39,602 bases of DNA from Salipaludibacillus sp. CUR1 (GCF_021028955.1 NZ_JAIWPE010000036.1:1-39602); one strand, 5' to 3'. Shown: positions 8,179-16,346, counted from the first letter of the stretch. The notes: generated by a model not told the origin, from the letters alone. Program-made: numbers and translations.

Positions 8179-9282
8179 ATGGATATTACTTTACAGGACA
8201 TCGAAAAAAGCTTCGGTAAACTGCAAGCATTAAAGCCACTGAATTTAACGATAAAAAGCGGGGAATTTGTAAGCCTTCTTGGACCGTCAGGATGCGGAAA
8301 AACGACGCTCCTCCGGATTATTGCGGGACTGGAAAATGCTGATGACGGAGAGATTCAATTTGGAGATAAAACCGTTTATTCAAAGAAAAGAAGATTAAAT
8401 GTTTCACCGCAAAAAAGGCACATCGGGATGGTTTTTCAGGATTTCGCTTTATGGCCCCATATGACCGTATTTGAAAATGTAGCGTACGGGCTGCGGGCTA
8501 CCGGGCAAAAAGCCCATCTAAAAGAAAAGGTAAAAGAGGCGTTATCAAATGTTCAATTAGGAGACCACGCGGAGCGTTACCCGCACCAGCTTTCAGGTGG
8601 GCAGCAGCAGCGGGTGGCGATCGCAAGAGCTATTGCAAATGACCCGTCCATCATTTTAATGGACGAGCCGTTAAGTGCTCTGGATGCCACTTTGCGAGAC
8701 GAGATGAGAATTCTTTTACAGTCTCTTGTAAAAAAACTCAATATGACAGCTGTTTACGTGACTCACGATCAAAATGAAGCGATGGCGATGTCTGACCGGC
8801 TTGTTGTCATGAACCAGGGAGAAATGATGCAGGTCAACACACCTGAAGAGGTTTACCAGAGGCCGGAAAATGAGACTGTCGCAAAGTTTGTAGGGAAAGG
8901 CGCCCTGATTAACGGTACACATGTCCTTTATGAAGACGTTCATTATTTAAAGCTGAATCAGAACACCGCTATCCCTTTTTCAAAAAACTTTATGGGGGAA
9001 TTGCCGTATAACTCCCGCGTGACAGCAGTTATCAGACCTGAACATATTAATCTGTCGCGTACGGCACGGGAAACAGGAATCGAGGCGGAAGTTGAAACAG
9101 TAAGTTTTCTGGGAGAACGTTATGAAGTGACATTCAGAATAGGCGGTTCAGACCAATCTCTGTTTGCCTATTCGAAAAGTAAACTGTCGCCTGGGGACCA
9201 TATTTTCTTTGAAGTGACCGGCAACTACATTCATGTAATGACTAATGCACATACAGGAGGCGAACGACATGAAACAGCTTAA
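8179..9282 (+). CDS. ABC importer ATPase (FbpC/PotA-like)
   Basis: ATP-binding subunit of the importer encoded by this gene and the next two. The 367-residue protein carries Walker A GPSGCGKTT (about residues 35-43), the Q-loop, signature LSGGQQQR (about 137-144), Walker B IILMDEPLSALD (about 157-168) and the H-loop VTHDQNEAM. A C-terminal TOBE-like domain (about 240-360) is typical of the iron/polyamine/sulfate branch. An upstream in-frame TTG at 8143 is less likely than the ATG at 8179, which follows AAAGGAG. Its 3' end overlaps the start of the binding-protein gene by 14 bp, so the two are translationally linked. Confidence 0.9.
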   Translation: MDITLQDIEKSFGKLQALKPLNLTIKSGEFVSLLGPSGCGKTTLLRIIAGLENADDGEIQFGDKTVYSKKRRLNVSPQKRHIGMVFQDFALWPHMTVFENVAYGLRATGQKAHLKEKVKEALSNVQLGDHAERYPHQLSGGQQQRVAIARAIANDPSIILMDEPLSALDATLRDEMRILLQSLVKKLNMTAVYVTHDQNEAMAMSDRLVVMNQGEMMQVNTPEEVYQRPENETVAKFVGKGALINGTHVLYEDVHYLKLNQNTAIPFSKNFMGELPYNSRVTAVIRPEHINLSRTARETGIEAEVETVSFLGERYEVTFRIGGSDQSLFAYSKSKLSPGDHIFFEVTGNYIHVMTNAHTGGERHETA

Positions 9283-10336
9283 AGGACTAATCGCAGGCTT
9301 AGGAGTACTCACTCTTACAGCATGTGCGCAGACTGAAATGGAACAGGAAAATGACGGATCAAACGCTGGAAATGGGACGGCTGACGAAAACGCTAATGGA
9401 GAAGCTGCTGCAGAAAGCCATGACGAAACTGGAACATTGACTATCTACACTTCCGGACCAGGCGGAATGGCTGAGAACCTTGTTGAAGCTTTTGAAGACG
9501 AAACGGGAATTGAAGTAGATATGTATCAGGGAACAACCGGAGACGTTTTAGGCCGTCTCGAAGCAGAACAAGGCAACCCGATTGCAGATGTCGTGGTTCT
9601 TGCCTCCCTGCCCCCGGCTATGGAATTTAAAGATCAGGGGATGACGATGGCCTATGAATCTGAATACGCTGACCGCCTCCAGGACGGATGGTATGATGAC
9701 GACTACCATTTCTACGGGTTCAGCGCGTCGGCTCTAGGCATCAGCTACAATACAAATATGGTTGAAGAGCCTCCGGCAGACTGGAGTGACCTTGTAACAG
9801 AAGAATATGAAAACCAGATTGCTGTTCCGGATCCGACTCAGTCGGGGACGGCGCGTGATTTCGTGGCTGCCTATATTAACCAGGAAGGCGATGCCGGCTG
9901 GGACCTGATAGAAGAGCTGAGTGAAAACGGGCTTAGCCTTGAAGGAGCTAATAACCCTGCTCTTCAAACCGTTATAAGCGGAGCGAACAAAGCAGTAATG
10001 GCCGGTGTCGATTATATGGTTTATAACAACATCGAGAACGGTGAACCGGTGGATATCGCTTTTCCAGAAAGCGGCACAATGATTACACCCCGTCCTGCCT
10101 TTATTCTGGAGTCTGCTGAAAACGTTGATTCCGCTCAGCAGTACATCGATTTCATTTTATCTGACAGAGGACAGGAAATCGTGGCAGATGCTTATTTGCT
10201 GCCAGCCCGTACAGATGTAGATGCCCATGAAGACAGGGCAACGTTCGAAGAGATCGAACAGCTTGATTTTCAATGGGACTTTTTAGAAGAAAACACCGAT
10301 GACATACTTGAAGAATTTTTAAGCAATGTCCGCTAG
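9269..10336 (+). CDS. Extracellular solute-binding lipoprotein, iron(III)/phosphonate type
   Basis: Substrate-capture protein of the importer, 355 residues. The signal peptide ends in the lipobox LTAC with the lipidated Cys at residue 19, followed by a low-complexity acidic linker (about 20-60) rich in Asn, Gly, Ala, Asp and Glu. The mature part starts GTLTIYTSGPGGMAENLVEA, characteristic of the type 2 periplasmic-binding family that includes FbpA/AfuA and 2-aminoethylphosphonate binders. The substrate cannot be decided from sequence: no clear Fe-ligand Tyr pair was assigned. The ATG at 9269 follows CAGGAGG inside the upstream gene; an earlier in-frame ATG at 9245 would spoil the signal peptide. 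Confidence 0.87.
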   Translation: MKQLKGLIAGLGVLTLTACAQTEMEQENDGSNAGNGTADENANGEAAAESHDETGTLTIYTSGPGGMAENLVEAFEDETGIEVDMYQGTTGDVLGRLEAEQGNPIADVVVLASLPPAMEFKDQGMTMAYESEYADRLQDGWYDDDYHFYGFSASALGISYNTNMVEEPPADWSDLVTEEYENQIAVPDPTQSGTARDFVAAYINQEGDAGWDLIEELSENGLSLEGANNPALQTVISGANKAVMAGVDYMVYNNIENGEPVDIAFPESGTMITPRPAFILESAENVDSAQQYIDFILSDRGQEIVADAYLLPARTDVDAHEDRATFEEIEQLDFQWDFLEENTDDILEEFLSNVR

Positions 10337-10346
10337 AACAGCGGAC
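10328..10346 (+). promoter_or_regulatory. Stem-loop across the stop codon of the binding-protein gene
   Basis: GTCCGCT at 10328-10334 and AGCGGAC at 10340-10346 form a 7-bp stem around AGAAC. There is no T-run, so it is more likely a 3' protecting or partial-attenuation hairpin that keeps binding-protein mRNA above permease mRNA. Confidence 0.45.
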
Positions 10347-10366
10347 GGAGATTGGAGATGTTCAAC

Positions 10367-12022
10367 ATGAGAAACGCCATCCAAACGCTGAATAAAGCGT
10401 CAGCGCTGCTCGTACTGGTCATCCTTGTACTGATGCCTCTTAGTTTAGTGCTGATTAGAAGTGTGACGCCTGAAGGAGCGTTTGAAGGTTTCTCTGCTTT
10501 TTCGATTATATTTGAAGAGCAGTACCGTATCATTTTAACTAATTCGTTATTGCTTGGCTTTGGGGTGGTGATAGGGGCTTCGCTTCTTGCAGCCCCTCTC
10601 GCCTTTTTTATGGCAAGAACAGAACTTCGTAAACACCGGTGGATTGATATTGTCCTTATTATCCCTTTTATGACACCGCCGTATATAGGAGCGATGGGCT
10701 GGATTCTTTCCATGCAGCCGAACGGGTATGCTGAGCAAATGTTTCCCTTTTTAAGTGCGGTTACACCTTATTTTTTCACCTATTTCGGGATGGTTTTAGT
10801 AATGAGCCTGCATTTATTTCCATTTATTTACCTCATTATGCGCAATACGCTCGATAATATAGGTGGGAGGATGGAAGAAGCAGGCGTCATTCACGGGGGA
10901 AGTTTTTTATACCGTCTGAAAAGAATTATTATTCCCCTCTTTTTCTCAGGATACAGTATGGGCGCGCTGCTCGTTTTTGTAAAAACAATTGGGGAATTTG
11001 GCACGCCGGTTACTCTTGGGAACCGGATTGGATTTTATGTGTTAACCTCAGAAATACACCGGTACACCTCCGTATGGCCGTTGGATTTCGGCACGGCTGC
11101 TGTTCTGTCGACGATGCTTCTCAGTGTGAGTATGACCATCTGGTATATCCAGCAATGGCTTGTCAGCCGGCGCCATGATAAGGTAATCTCTGGTAAAGGG
11201 CAGACAAAAGCGTTTACCCCTCTTGGAAAATACCGGATCGCTGCCTGGCTTTACTTGGCTGGTGTGCTGGGCCTGGCCATAGGAGTGCCGTATTTCTCAG
11301 TGGTATCTACTGCATTTATGCGTGTTCAGGGAGACGGGCTCGGCTGGGGGAATTTAACTTTCCAGCATATGATCGACCTGTTTACGGGAAGCGGTCTGGA
11401 AGCCCTCTTTAACAGCGTGTGGCTCGCGGCGTTTGCGGCCACTATTAGTGCCGCAATAGGAATATGGATGGCAATTGTCATAATGCGGAAAAAGGGTGCG
11501 GCTGAAAAATCGATGGACTTCTTAAGCCTTGCGCCGAATACTGTTCCTGGCATAGTGGTTGTGGTCGGCCTGATTTTGTTCTGGAATTCCCCGTGGAATC
11601 CCGGGATGATTTATAATACCTGGATGATGCTCGTTCTCACTTATGTCGTTCTTTATTTACCTTTTACTGTGCAAAATATTAAAGCGATTTATGGGCAGCT
11701 TGGAGATTCTTTATTTAATGCCGCAAAAATGAGCGGGGCAAAGCCTGTCTATATGTTACGGACCATTCTTATACCTTTAATTATTCCCGGCATTTTAGCA
11801 GGCTGGATCATGACTTTTACGATTTCCATGCGTGAACTCGTTGGGTCACTTATTTTACGGCCGCCAAACATGCACACGTCAGCCACCTTTATCTATTCGC
11901 AGTTTGAACAGGGCACCGCTGCTCTGGGGATGGCTATGGCGCTTGTGAGCGTTGGGCTGACAACAGTGGTTCTTATCATGGTTGAACACTTTAAAAACCG
12001 TTCTCAAATGTACCGGCAGTAA
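10367..12022 (+). CDS. ABC importer permease, FbpB-like with two fused transmembrane domains
   Basis: Membrane channel of the importer. The 551-residue protein contains two binding-protein-dependent transport domains in one chain, as in FbpB/ThiP-type permeases, with about twelve predicted membrane segments. Each half has an EAA-like loop that contacts the ATPase: GGRMEEAGVIHGGSFLYRLK in the first half and DSLFNAAKMSGAKPVYMLRT in the second. In-frame starts exist at TTG 10352 and ATG 10358; the ATG at 10367 is preferred because TTGGAG at 10352-10357 is then a well-spaced ribosome site. The following gene begins 19 bp after the stop and may belong to the same transcript. Confidence 0.88.
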   Translation: MRNAIQTLNKASALLVLVILVLMPLSLVLIRSVTPEGAFEGFSAFSIIFEEQYRIILTNSLLLGFGVVIGASLLAAPLAFFMARTELRKHRWIDIVLIIPFMTPPYIGAMGWILSMQPNGYAEQMFPFLSAVTPYFFTYFGMVLVMSLHLFPFIYLIMRNTLDNIGGRMEEAGVIHGGSFLYRLKRIIIPLFFSGYSMGALLVFVKTIGEFGTPVTLGNRIGFYVLTSEIHRYTSVWPLDFGTAAVLSTMLLSVSMTIWYIQQWLVSRRHDKVISGKGQTKAFTPLGKYRIAAWLYLAGVLGLAIGVPYFSVVSTAFMRVQGDGLGWGNLTFQHMIDLFTGSGLEALFNSVWLAAFAATISAAIGIWMAIVIMRKKGAAEKSMDFLSLAPNTVPGIVVVVGLILFWNSPWNPGMIYNTWMMLVLTYVVLYLPFTVQNIKAIYGQLGDSLFNAAKMSGAKPVYMLRTILIPLIIPGILAGWIMTFTISMRELVGSLILRPPNMHTSATFIYSQFEQGTAALGMAMALVSVGLTTVVLIMVEHFKNRSQMYRQ

Positions 12023-12041
12023 TAAGAGTTAGGATGATTCT

Positions 12042-13298
12042 ATGGTGAAACTTTCTTTTTTAGGAGGGGCAGGAGAGTACGGACGCTCCTGCTTTCTCAT
12101 TGAATGCGGAAAAAACACGTTAATGGTGGATTGCGGAATTATGAAAAATGCCAGGAACTTTAATGATATTTATCCACGTCTGGACAGGAAAACAGCTGAA
12201 CGCGTCTCACATGTCTTCGTTACTCATTCTCATGAAGACCATACGCTCGCTCTTCCTTACTTAGTCAGCCTTGGATTTTCAGGTGACGTGCTGGCAACCG
12301 CCTCTTCCATTGACGAAACAAAAGAGTATTTCAAAGAGTGGAGAAATAAAGCTGAAGATAAAGGAAGTAACCTTCTTTACACGTTAACAGATGAGTCGAA
12401 GGTTAATTTTAAAGCGGTTGATGAACAAAAAACAAACGAGTGGATTGAGCTGAACAATGAGGTGTCCTTTAAATACGGCAGGAGCGGCCATACTTCGGGT
12501 TCAGTATGGTACGCCTTTAAAATCTCAGGCAAGACGCTGTTTTTTTCTGGCGATTACTCAATGGAATCAACTTTATTTAATTATCAGTATCCTGAGCTTA
12601 CGGAAGCCCCTGAACTAGCTGTAATGGATGCAGCTTATGGAGATTACAACAGCAGGCAGGAGCATCTTATAGAAGAAATAATGAATGAGTTAAAGGAAGC
12701 CTTAAAGAGGAAGAAACGAGTGTGCTTTCAAGTCCCTTTAGCCGGGAAATCCCAGGAACTTCTTGCCGCGGTTTGTAAACGGATTGAATTAAATGAAGGC
12801 AGCTTTATTTATATGGAGAATAAACTGAAGCAGGCAAGTAAAAAGCTGGGGGACAGGCCAGAATGGCTCACTGAAAGAAGCGCGGCTTCTCTTTTTAAAA
12901 AGATAGGGGAAGCGGACAGCCCAATAGCTGAAACTGAGTCTCCTGCGGATGTTCCTCCAGGCTCCATCGGGTTTTTTACTGCCGAAAGGCTTGAGGAGAA
13001 AGATGCGTGGGCAGCCGACGGACACACTCATTTGGTCACAGCAGGACCAGAAAACGAGACGGTTAAAAAGAAAGCTCTAGAATACGGCACTTATTGCAAA
13101 TTGCCATTTAACGTTCACCCGACCAAAGATGAAACAGCGGCTCTTTTATCTTATCTTAAGCCTGCTAAAACCATCTTTACCCACGGAGAACATGAAGACG
13201 TTAATAGATTGATACAAACTCTGGAGAAAGGAAACACTCATTATCTAAACATAAAATCAGGTGAAAGTGTTACTATTACCAAAAGCTGGGGGGTCTGA
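12042..13298 (+). CDS. Metallo-beta-lactamase-fold hydrolase, beta-CASP/RNase-like
   Basis: A 418-residue hydrolase. The metal-binding signature THSHEDH is at residues 61-67, with further ligand candidates in GRSGHTSGS (about 147-155) and FSGDYS (about 167-172). Near the C-terminus, IFTHGEHEDVNRL resembles the last conserved motif of MBL-fold RNA-processing enzymes (RMMBL). It may be a nuclease, but the central part is divergent and no substrate can be assigned. Its place downstream of the importer operon gives no clear clue. The last codons (Lys-Ser-Trp-Gly-Val-stop) are supplied by a copy of the dispersed palindrome, so the natural C-terminus may have been replaced. Confidence 0.78.
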   Translation: MVKLSFLGGAGEYGRSCFLIECGKNTLMVDCGIMKNARNFNDIYPRLDRKTAERVSHVFVTHSHEDHTLALPYLVSLGFSGDVLATASSIDETKEYFKEWRNKAEDKGSNLLYTLTDESKVNFKAVDEQKTNEWIELNNEVSFKYGRSGHTSGSVWYAFKISGKTLFFSGDYSMESTLFNYQYPELTEAPELAVMDAAYGDYNSRQEHLIEEIMNELKEALKRKKRVCFQVPLAGKSQELLAAVCKRIELNEGSFIYMENKLKQASKKLGDRPEWLTERSAASLFKKIGEADSPIAETESPADVPPGSIGFFTAERLEEKDAWAADGHTHLVTAGPENETVKKKALEYGTYCKLPFNVHPTKDETAALLSYLKPAKTIFTHGEHEDVNRLIQTLEKGNTHYLNIKSGESVTITKSWGV

Positions 13299-13313
13299 CC
13301 CCCCAGCTTTTGG
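13279..13313. terminator. Palindrome copy forming terminator and stop codon of the MBL-fold gene
   Basis: A perfect 15-bp stem, CCAAAAGCTGGGGGG with its complement, surrounds TCTGA. The TGA in the loop and stem edge (13296-13298) is the stop codon of the upstream gene. The hairpin is followed by ATTTTG and probably ends transcription. Confidence 0.75.
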
Positions 13314-13464
13314 ATTTTGTCCCAGCCTCAATCAAACGTTTAATTAACTATTTTTAGACATTTTCAGCCTTTATTCCATATACTAATGGACTGTTTTTTT
13401 GGAATTTGTGACTATGTGTGAAGAATATGAGAGATTATCTAAAAACAATGAACTAGGTTTTGGA

Positions 13465-13528
13465 TTGACGATTTCGTGAAATAAGGCTGATATACACATT
13501 GCTAAATGCATTCATAAATTTTTAGCAA
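13465..13528 (+). promoter_or_regulatory. Possible promoter and leader hairpin of the first lipoprotein gene
   Basis: TTGACG at 13465-13470, a 17-nt spacer and a weak -10 TGATAT at 13488-13493 are followed by an inverted repeat TTGCTAAA (13499-13506) and TTTAGCAA (13521-13528). The hairpin lies about where the mRNA would start, the same arrangement as upstream of the genes at 15888 and 16416. Confidence 0.4.
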
Positions 13529-13563
13529 AAAATAATTATACTTTATCAGGAGGTATCAGCTTT

Positions 13564-13983
13564 ATGAAGAAAGCAATTTTAACGACAGCATCTGCTGTTT
13601 TATCATTAGGAATTCTGGCAGCTTGCGGTGATGACGAGAACGTCGATATTGAAATCAATGAGAACAACAATAACGGCGGCGTTGAAGAAAATGACGGCGG
13701 CGTGAACGATGACAATGGTGTAGAGAATGATAACGGCGGTCTGGATGATAATGATGGAATGAATAACGACGATGGTATGAATAATGATGACGGCGTTGAA
13801 AACAACAACGACGGTCTCGGCGATGAGAATAATGACGGAATGGACAATAACAATGACGGACTTGGCAATAACGACGATGAAGACATGAATAATGATGATA
13901 ACTATACTGATGTTGAAGTAGACACTGACGAAGATACAGATGTCGATGTAGACAATAATGATGATAATGACGAAAACTTATAA
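13564..13983 (+). CDS. Acidic repeat lipoprotein, array member 1
   Basis: A 139-residue lipoprotein with signal peptide MKKAILTTASAVLSLGILAAC; Cys21 is the lipidation site, so the protein should be tethered to the outer face of the membrane. The mature part is almost only Asp, Asn, Glu and Gly, with Met, Val or Leu spaced every six to eight residues (DGMNND, DGVENN, DGLGDE). The tail, TDVEVDTDEDTDVDVDNN, alternates Val and Asp. There is no known catalytic domain, and the segment is probably disordered unless cations fold it. The ATG follows CAGGAGG. It is the most divergent signal peptide of the eight-gene array. Function unknown. Confidence 0.85.
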   Translation: MKKAILTTASAVLSLGILAACGDDENVDIEINENNNNGGVEENDGGVNDDNGVENDNGGLDDNDGMNNDDGMNNDDGVENNNDGLGDENNDGMDNNNDGLGNNDDEDMNNDDNYTDVEVDTDEDTDVDVDNNDDNDENL

Positions 13984-14053
13984 TTCGTCCTCCGAATGAC
14001 ACAAATATTTCAAAATTTGTAGTTTAGAAGGAGTTCAAAGGAGGAATTGAGTT

Positions 14054-14212
14054 TTGAAGAAAAATAAAACCATTCTTTCCCTTTTATCAGGAGTCCTGGC
14101 TGCAGGCATCCTTGCAGGGTGCGGCGGTATGGACAATAACGATCCCACAGAAGATGTGAACAACTCAGACATCAATGACGGTGTCAGGGATGAAGGAAAC
14201 AATAACAACTAG
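14054..14212 (+). CDS. Small lipoprotein, array member 2
   Basis: A 52-residue protein, starting with TTG at 14054 after a strong ribosome site AAAGGAGG (14037-14044). The signal peptide MKKNKTILSLLSGVLAAGIL ends in the lipobox LAGC (Cys23). The remaining 29 residues, GGMDNNDPTEDVNNSDINDG onwards, are Asn/Asp-rich but without the hexapeptide repeat of its larger relatives. It lies 70 bp after member 1 with no terminator between them, so the two are probably co-transcribed. The signal peptide is closest to that of member 5. Function unknown. Confidence 0.78.
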   Translation: MKKNKTILSLLSGVLAAGILAGCGGMDNNDPTEDVNNSDINDGVRDEGNNNN

Positions 14213-14241
14213 CCTGACAGGTAATGACTAGCAGGCAAACA

Positions 14242-14274
14242 CGCGGCAAAGGGAAAAATCTTTTTCCCTCCGCG
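14242..14274. terminator. Hairpin after array member 2
   Basis: CGCGG (14242-14246) pairs with CCGCG (14270-14274), and inside it AGGGAAAAA pairs with TTTTTCCCT around TC. No T-run follows, so termination is uncertain; the internal T-tract could serve partly. Confidence 0.5.
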
Positions 14275-14333
14275 ATTAACTAAAAATAAATTAACCATTT
14301 ATATTCTAATATTTTTTACAGGAGGAATTAGTA

Positions 14334-14708
14334 ATGAAGAAAAAAATGAGTCTATCCGTATTATCCGGGGTATTAGCAGTAGGAGTACTAGCAGCATGTG
14401 GAGATAATGAAGGTGACAACAACATGATGGACAACAACAACGGCGGCATGAATGACAACACTGAAATGAATGAAGACAATGGCATGGGTAATGACGATGG
14501 CATGAACAATGACGACGGTCTTAACGATAATGATGGTATGAACAATGATGACGGCATGAATGACAATGACGGCATGAACAATAATGACGACGACAATATG
14601 TTCAATGACGAGAACAATAACGAAGACAATGATATGTTCGACGATGAAGATGATAATGAAGATGAAGACATGTTTGATGATGAAGATAACGACGACAATA
14701 ACGTTTAA
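14334..14708 (+). CDS. Acidic repeat lipoprotein, array member 3
   Basis: A 124-residue lipoprotein. The signal peptide MKKKMSLSVLSGVLAVGVLA is followed by Cys22 and is nearly the same as in member 8. The mature chain has a hexapeptide-like region, DGMNND DGLNDN DGMNND DGMNDN, and a C-terminal acidic stretch with repeated NDMFDDED-type units in which Met-Phe recurs every 9-11 residues. The acidic runs spaced by Gly recall calcium-binding Asp-rich loops, but no full EF-hand or thrombospondin type 3 motif is present. The ATG follows CAGGAGGAATT. Function unknown. Confidence 0.85.
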   Translation: MKKKMSLSVLSGVLAVGVLAACGDNEGDNNMMDNNNGGMNDNTEMNEDNGMGNDDGMNNDDGLNDNDGMNNDDGMNDNDGMNNNDDDNMFNDENNNEDNDMFDDEDDNEDEDMFDDEDNDDNNV

Positions 14709-14776
14709 TTAATTAACTCCAAACCAAATGGTTTGTTAGCATAAATTAACTATTCTAAATGGAAGGATGATTTATC

Positions 14777-14944
14777 ATGAAGAAAAAGTTAATGTTAACA
14801 GCACTATCAAGTGTAATGGCTCTGGGCGTACTTGGCGCTTGCGGCGATATGGAAAATAATGACGGCCTTAATGACAACGGCGGCGTTGAAGATAACGGCG
14901 GTATGAACGACGATGGTATGGGTAACGATAACGGGGATATGTAA
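14777..14944 (+). CDS. Small lipoprotein, array member 4
   Basis: A 55-residue protein. The signal peptide MKKKLMLTALSSVMALGVLG with Cys22 defines, with members 6 and 7, a short subfamily that also shares the C-terminal ending Asn-Gly-Asp-Met or a close variant. The mature part is 34 residues: GDMENNDGLNDN, then GGVEDNGGMNDDGMGN. The ATG follows GGAAGGATG. No promoter was identified in the 68 bp from member 3. A hairpin lies 85 bp after the stop. Function unknown. Confidence 0.8.
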   Translation: MKKKLMLTALSSVMALGVLGACGDMENNDGLNDNGGVEDNGGMNDDGMGNDNGDM

Positions 14945-15029
14945 GGGATCCCGGAAGTTACCGGAACTTGCGCTCACTTTGAGTGAAAGCTAAGAAAAAT
15001 TCTTAATAGAGAGCCGGAATTAATCCATG

Positions 15030-15061
15030 GCGGCAGACGCTGACTTATGTCCGTCTGCCGC
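15030..15061. terminator. Hairpin after array member 4
   Basis: GCGGCAGACG at 15030-15039 pairs perfectly with CGTCTGCCGC at 15052-15061. The following TAAAGCTCGTTTT is a poor T-run, so this may be a weak terminator or an mRNA-end hairpin. Confidence 0.55.
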
Positions 15062-15117
15062 TAAAGCTCGTTTTAGGGACTTTTATAAAACTTAGTATAA
15101 AAGGAGGCGGCAGATTT

Positions 15118-15360
15118 ATGAATAAGAAATTAACGTTCTCTTTACTGTCAGGAGTTCTGGCAGCTGGAGTTCTTGCCGGGTGCGGCGATCAGGATAATGA
15201 TGACCGCATAAATAACGATACCGGCGGGCTGAATGATAATGTAGATGTTAATGATGGCGGTGTCGATGACGGCGATATACTTGATGATGAGGACATGTAC
15301 GATGAAGATGATAACGACATGTTAGACGGAGAGACTGGCGACGAAAACAATAACTCATAA
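15118..15360 (+). CDS. Acidic lipoprotein, array member 5
   Basis: An 80-residue lipoprotein with signal peptide MNKKLTFSLLSGVLAAGVLA, lipobox LAGC and Cys22. The mature part is Asp-dominated: DQDNDDRINNDTGGLNDN, then VDVNDGGVDDGDI and a DEDMYDEDDNDM stretch. It contains two Arg/Tyr positions that are rare in the array, and the Asp/Asn spacing is less regular than in members 3 and 8. The ATG follows AAAAGGAGGCGGC, a very strong ribosome site. Function unknown. Confidence 0.82.
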   Translation: MNKKLTFSLLSGVLAAGVLAGCGDQDNDDRINNDTGGLNDNVDVNDGGVDDGDILDDEDMYDEDDNDMLDGETGDENNNS

Positions 15361-15428
15361 ATTGGTGCGAAACAGTAAATAGCTATCATGAGTCTTTACT
15401 CGATTTTTAAAAAAAGGAGGGAAAGAGC

Positions 15429-15593
15429 ATGAAGAAAAAGCTTATTCTGACAGCACTGTCAAGTGTTCTCGCACTAGGAGTTCTCGGTGCATGCGGAGAC
15501 ATGCAAAACAACGAACCTGTTGAGAATGACCCAATGATGGAAGAAAACAATGGCATGAATGAAGATGGTATGAATAATGACGGAGATATGTAA
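15429..15593 (+). CDS. Small lipoprotein, array member 6
   Basis: A 54-residue protein with signal peptide MKKKLILTALSSVLALGVLG and Cys22. The mature part, GDMQNNEPVENDPMMEENNG then MNEDGMNNDGDM, is Met-rich as well as acidic. It is most similar to member 7, and the resemblance extends past the stop codon into the terminator, showing that gene and 3' flank were duplicated together. The ATG follows AAAGGAGGGAAAGAGC. Function unknown. Confidence 0.8.
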   Translation: MKKKLILTALSSVLALGVLGACGDMQNNEPVENDPMMEENNGMNEDGMNNDGDM

Positions 15594-15615
15594 TTAAAGC
15601 ATACCCAATTAAAAA

Positions 15616-15641
15616 AAGGCGTGCCACTGGCGCGTCTTTTT
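15616..15641 (+). terminator. Rho-independent terminator of array member 6
   Basis: AAGGCGTGCC pairs with GGCGCGTCTT (two G-U pairs) around ACT, followed by T. It is a diverged copy of the terminator at 16091-16120. Confidence 0.75.
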
Positions 15642-15745
15642 GTGTGATGAAGACCATCCAGTTAATCCAAATATGAGAACAATTACATAATTTTATAAGG
15701 GATTGCGGTAAATTATGGGATAATTTATAAAACTTGCTGATACTA

Positions 15746-15805
15746 TTGTCGCGTGCTATTATTCGCGGTAAGATGGCTACAGTTAATCATAAGCAAGTGA
15801 TTAAC
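15746..15805 (+). promoter_or_regulatory. Sigma-A promoter and leader inverted repeat of array member 7
   Basis: TTGTCG at 15746-15751, a 17-nt spacer and TAAGAT at 15769-15774 form the promoter. Seven nt further, GTTAATCA (15782-15789) and TGATTAAC (15798-15805) form a perfect 8-bp inverted repeat, at the expected 5' end of the mRNA. Both elements recur upstream of member 8 with the same spacing. The leader to the start codon is about 100 nt. Confidence 0.68.
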
Positions 15806-15887
15806 CGGTATTATTTACTTATTAAGATTTAGCAGTAGCTGAGATGAGTCTTTCATTCGAATAACACAAAATAAAGGAGAGATTGTC

Positions 15888-16073
15888 ATGAAGAAAAAAT
15901 TAGCTTTAACAGCATTGTCAAGTGTATTAGCTCTAGGAGTACTTGCAGCATGTGGTGACGCTGAGAACGGCAACGATCCAATGATGGATGATAACAACGG
16001 CGGTATGAACGAAGAAATGAACAATGACGGTATGAACAATGACGGCATGGATAACAACGACGGAGATATTTAA
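15888..16073 (+). CDS. Small lipoprotein, array member 7
   Basis: A 61-residue protein with signal peptide MKKKLALTALSSVLALGVLA and Cys22. The mature 39 residues contain GNDPMMDDNNGGMNEEMNND and a GMNNDGMDNNDGDI ending, so Met occurs every five or six residues. It has its own promoter and leader hairpin upstream and a strong terminator downstream, and is therefore very likely monocistronic. The ATG follows AAAGGAGAG. Function unknown. Confidence 0.82.
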   Translation: MKKKLALTALSSVLALGVLAACGDAENGNDPMMDDNNGGMNEEMNNDGMNNDGMDNNDGDI

Positions 16074-16090
16074 TAACGATTCCGATTAAA

Positions 16091-16120
16091 AAGGCGCGTT
16101 CATTGACGCGTCTTTTTTTT
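16091..16120 (+). terminator. Rho-independent terminator of array member 7
   Basis: AAGGCGCGT at 16091-16099 pairs with ACGCGTCTT at 16106-16114, followed by a run of T to 16120. Confidence 0.88.
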
Positions 16121-16284
16121 GTGCCTCTATTAAGGGTACATTAGGTTTGCCGGTAGCTGGTAAAAAAACTTTTTTTACAGCAAGCTTGTTTCTGACCGTC
16201 AGACATACTTTTTTACACTCAGTTACACAATTTAATGACAATTCCGGCATAATGTGAAAGACTTCATAAAACCTGCAGAATGTA

Positions 16285-16346
16285 TTGCTGTCAGGCTGTT
16301 TACGGGGTAAGATGACCTCAGTTGATCAAAAGCACGAAAGATCAGC
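16285..16346 (+). promoter_or_regulatory. Sigma-A promoter and leader inverted repeat of array member 8
   Basis: TTGCTG at 16285-16290, a 17-nt spacer and TAAGAT at 16308-16313, then GTTGATC (16321-16327) and GATCAGC (16340-16346). The repeat keeps pairing although its bases differ from the copy at 15782-15805, which suggests selection for a hairpin or operator symmetry. The surrounding 130 bp align with the region upstream of member 7. Confidence 0.68.

Noticed and set aside
12840-12859. Half copy of the palindrome (AAAAAGCTGGGGGACAGGCC) inside the MBL-fold gene
   Set aside because: It resembles the left arm of the 1059-1095 copy, but it has no right arm and fits the reading frame normally, so chance similarity cannot be excluded.
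13536-13886. Ser/Pro/Phe-rich open frames on the minus strand opposite the acidic lipoprotein genes (also at 14306-14698, 16346-16714 and 15189-15389)
   Set aside because: They are complements of the GAY/AAY-rich repeats on the plus strand, lack ribosome sites and match no family.
14470-14600. EF-hand calcium-binding domain in the acidic lipoproteins
   Set aside because: The Asp-x-Asp-Gly spacing is suggestive, but there are no flanking helices and no complete 12-residue EF loop with the final Glu.
15746-15887. Known metabolite riboswitch in the leaders of lipoprotein members 7 and 8
   Set aside because: Only one short stem is conserved and no motif of c-di-GMP, c-di-AMP, SAM, lysine or other familiar riboswitches could be seen; called as promoter plus inverted repeat only.
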